Positions 32,463-32,522 of a DNA stretch of 32,522 nt are shown piece after piece. Position numbers and translations under genes: made by a program. Under the pieces are notes generated by a model that saw nothing but the letters and a program-made list of their open reading frames with translations, had not been told where the DNA came from and ran no database searches. Within the stretch, counting starts at the first letter, position 1; each line of letters starts with the position of its first letter. Source of the DNA: Oscillospiraceae bacterium (GTDB lineage Bacteria > Bacillota > Clostridia > Oscillospirales > Ruminococcaceae); NCBI GenBank assembly GCA_017518255.1, contig JAFWVK010000075.1, positions 1 through 32,522 of the forward strand. The letters run 5' to 3'.

Positions 32463-32522
32463 ATGACATATTGTGAATTTTGCGGCAGGCAGCTCGAAAA
32501 CGGAGAACGGTGCAGATGCCGG
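32463..32522 (+). CDS. Third zinc-ribbon paralog, cut by the window end
   Basis: Only the first 20 codons are visible. They repeat the zinc-ribbon start of the two genes before it (YCEFCGRQLENGERCRC, with paired cysteines at 4, 7, 17 and 19). AAAGGAAA lies upstream, and the gap to the previous gene is 24 nt. The array of paralogs therefore continues beyond the window. Whether it has PASTA domains cannot be seen. Confidence 0.8.
   Translation, partial: MTYCEFCGRQLENGERCRCR

Overview
The window looks like chromosomal DNA from an anaerobic member of the Clostridia, most likely a Ruminococcus-like Oscillospiraceae. This rests on mid GC content, near-consensus sigma-A promoters with 17-bp spacers, strong Shine-Dalgarno (SD) sites, a PPi-type phosphofructokinase, an NADP-type glutamate dehydrogenase, an [FeFe]-hydrogenase-like sensor and a NahK-like sugar kinase. 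The genus is inference. No phage, transposase or CRISPR array was seen.

The first 17.4 kb is mostly housekeeping. A YunG-like gene lies behind a dispersed repeat (14-720). An operon read leftwards, glmS > nahK-like > galE (4886-749), handles amino sugars and galactose. Then come tRNA-Pro(GGG), a PPi-dependent phosphofructokinase (minus strand), gdhA, pheS-pheT and a SAM methyltransferase. A leftward operon glgP > ispA-type prenyl synthase > stand-alone PglX C-terminal domain (17438-13278) follows. The last gene is odd: it matches only the C-terminal part of the BREX methyltransferase PglX, and no other BREX gene is in view.

The remaining 15 kb is a signalling region built from two divergent blocks. 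Leftward from 23324 runs a five-gene operon: zinc-ribbon/leucine-rich-repeat protein, Ser/Thr kinase with a C-terminal zinc ribbon, vWA (TerY-like) protein, PP2C phosphatase, and a protein with 17 tandem GYPQ[QH] repeats. The kinase/vWA/PP2C core matches the TerY-P triad known from Ter-type stress systems; the two flanking genes are the less familiar part. Rightward are three units: a sugar-binding-type lipoprotein with a membrane GGDEF protein whose signature is degenerate; a DivIVA-like coiled-coil protein with a sensory [FeFe]-hydrogenase-like protein; and at least three tandem paralogs with an N-terminal zinc ribbon and, in the two complete copies, one membrane segment, the first also carrying three PASTA domains.

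Two copies of an approximately 235-255 bp repeat lie at the two ends of the window (14-247 and 29358-29613). Each has two hairpins at matching places, the second with a different stem sequence in each copy, and each ends in almost the same promoter. That promoter, without the rest of the repeat, also precedes glgP. The element may act as a portable terminator-plus-promoter.
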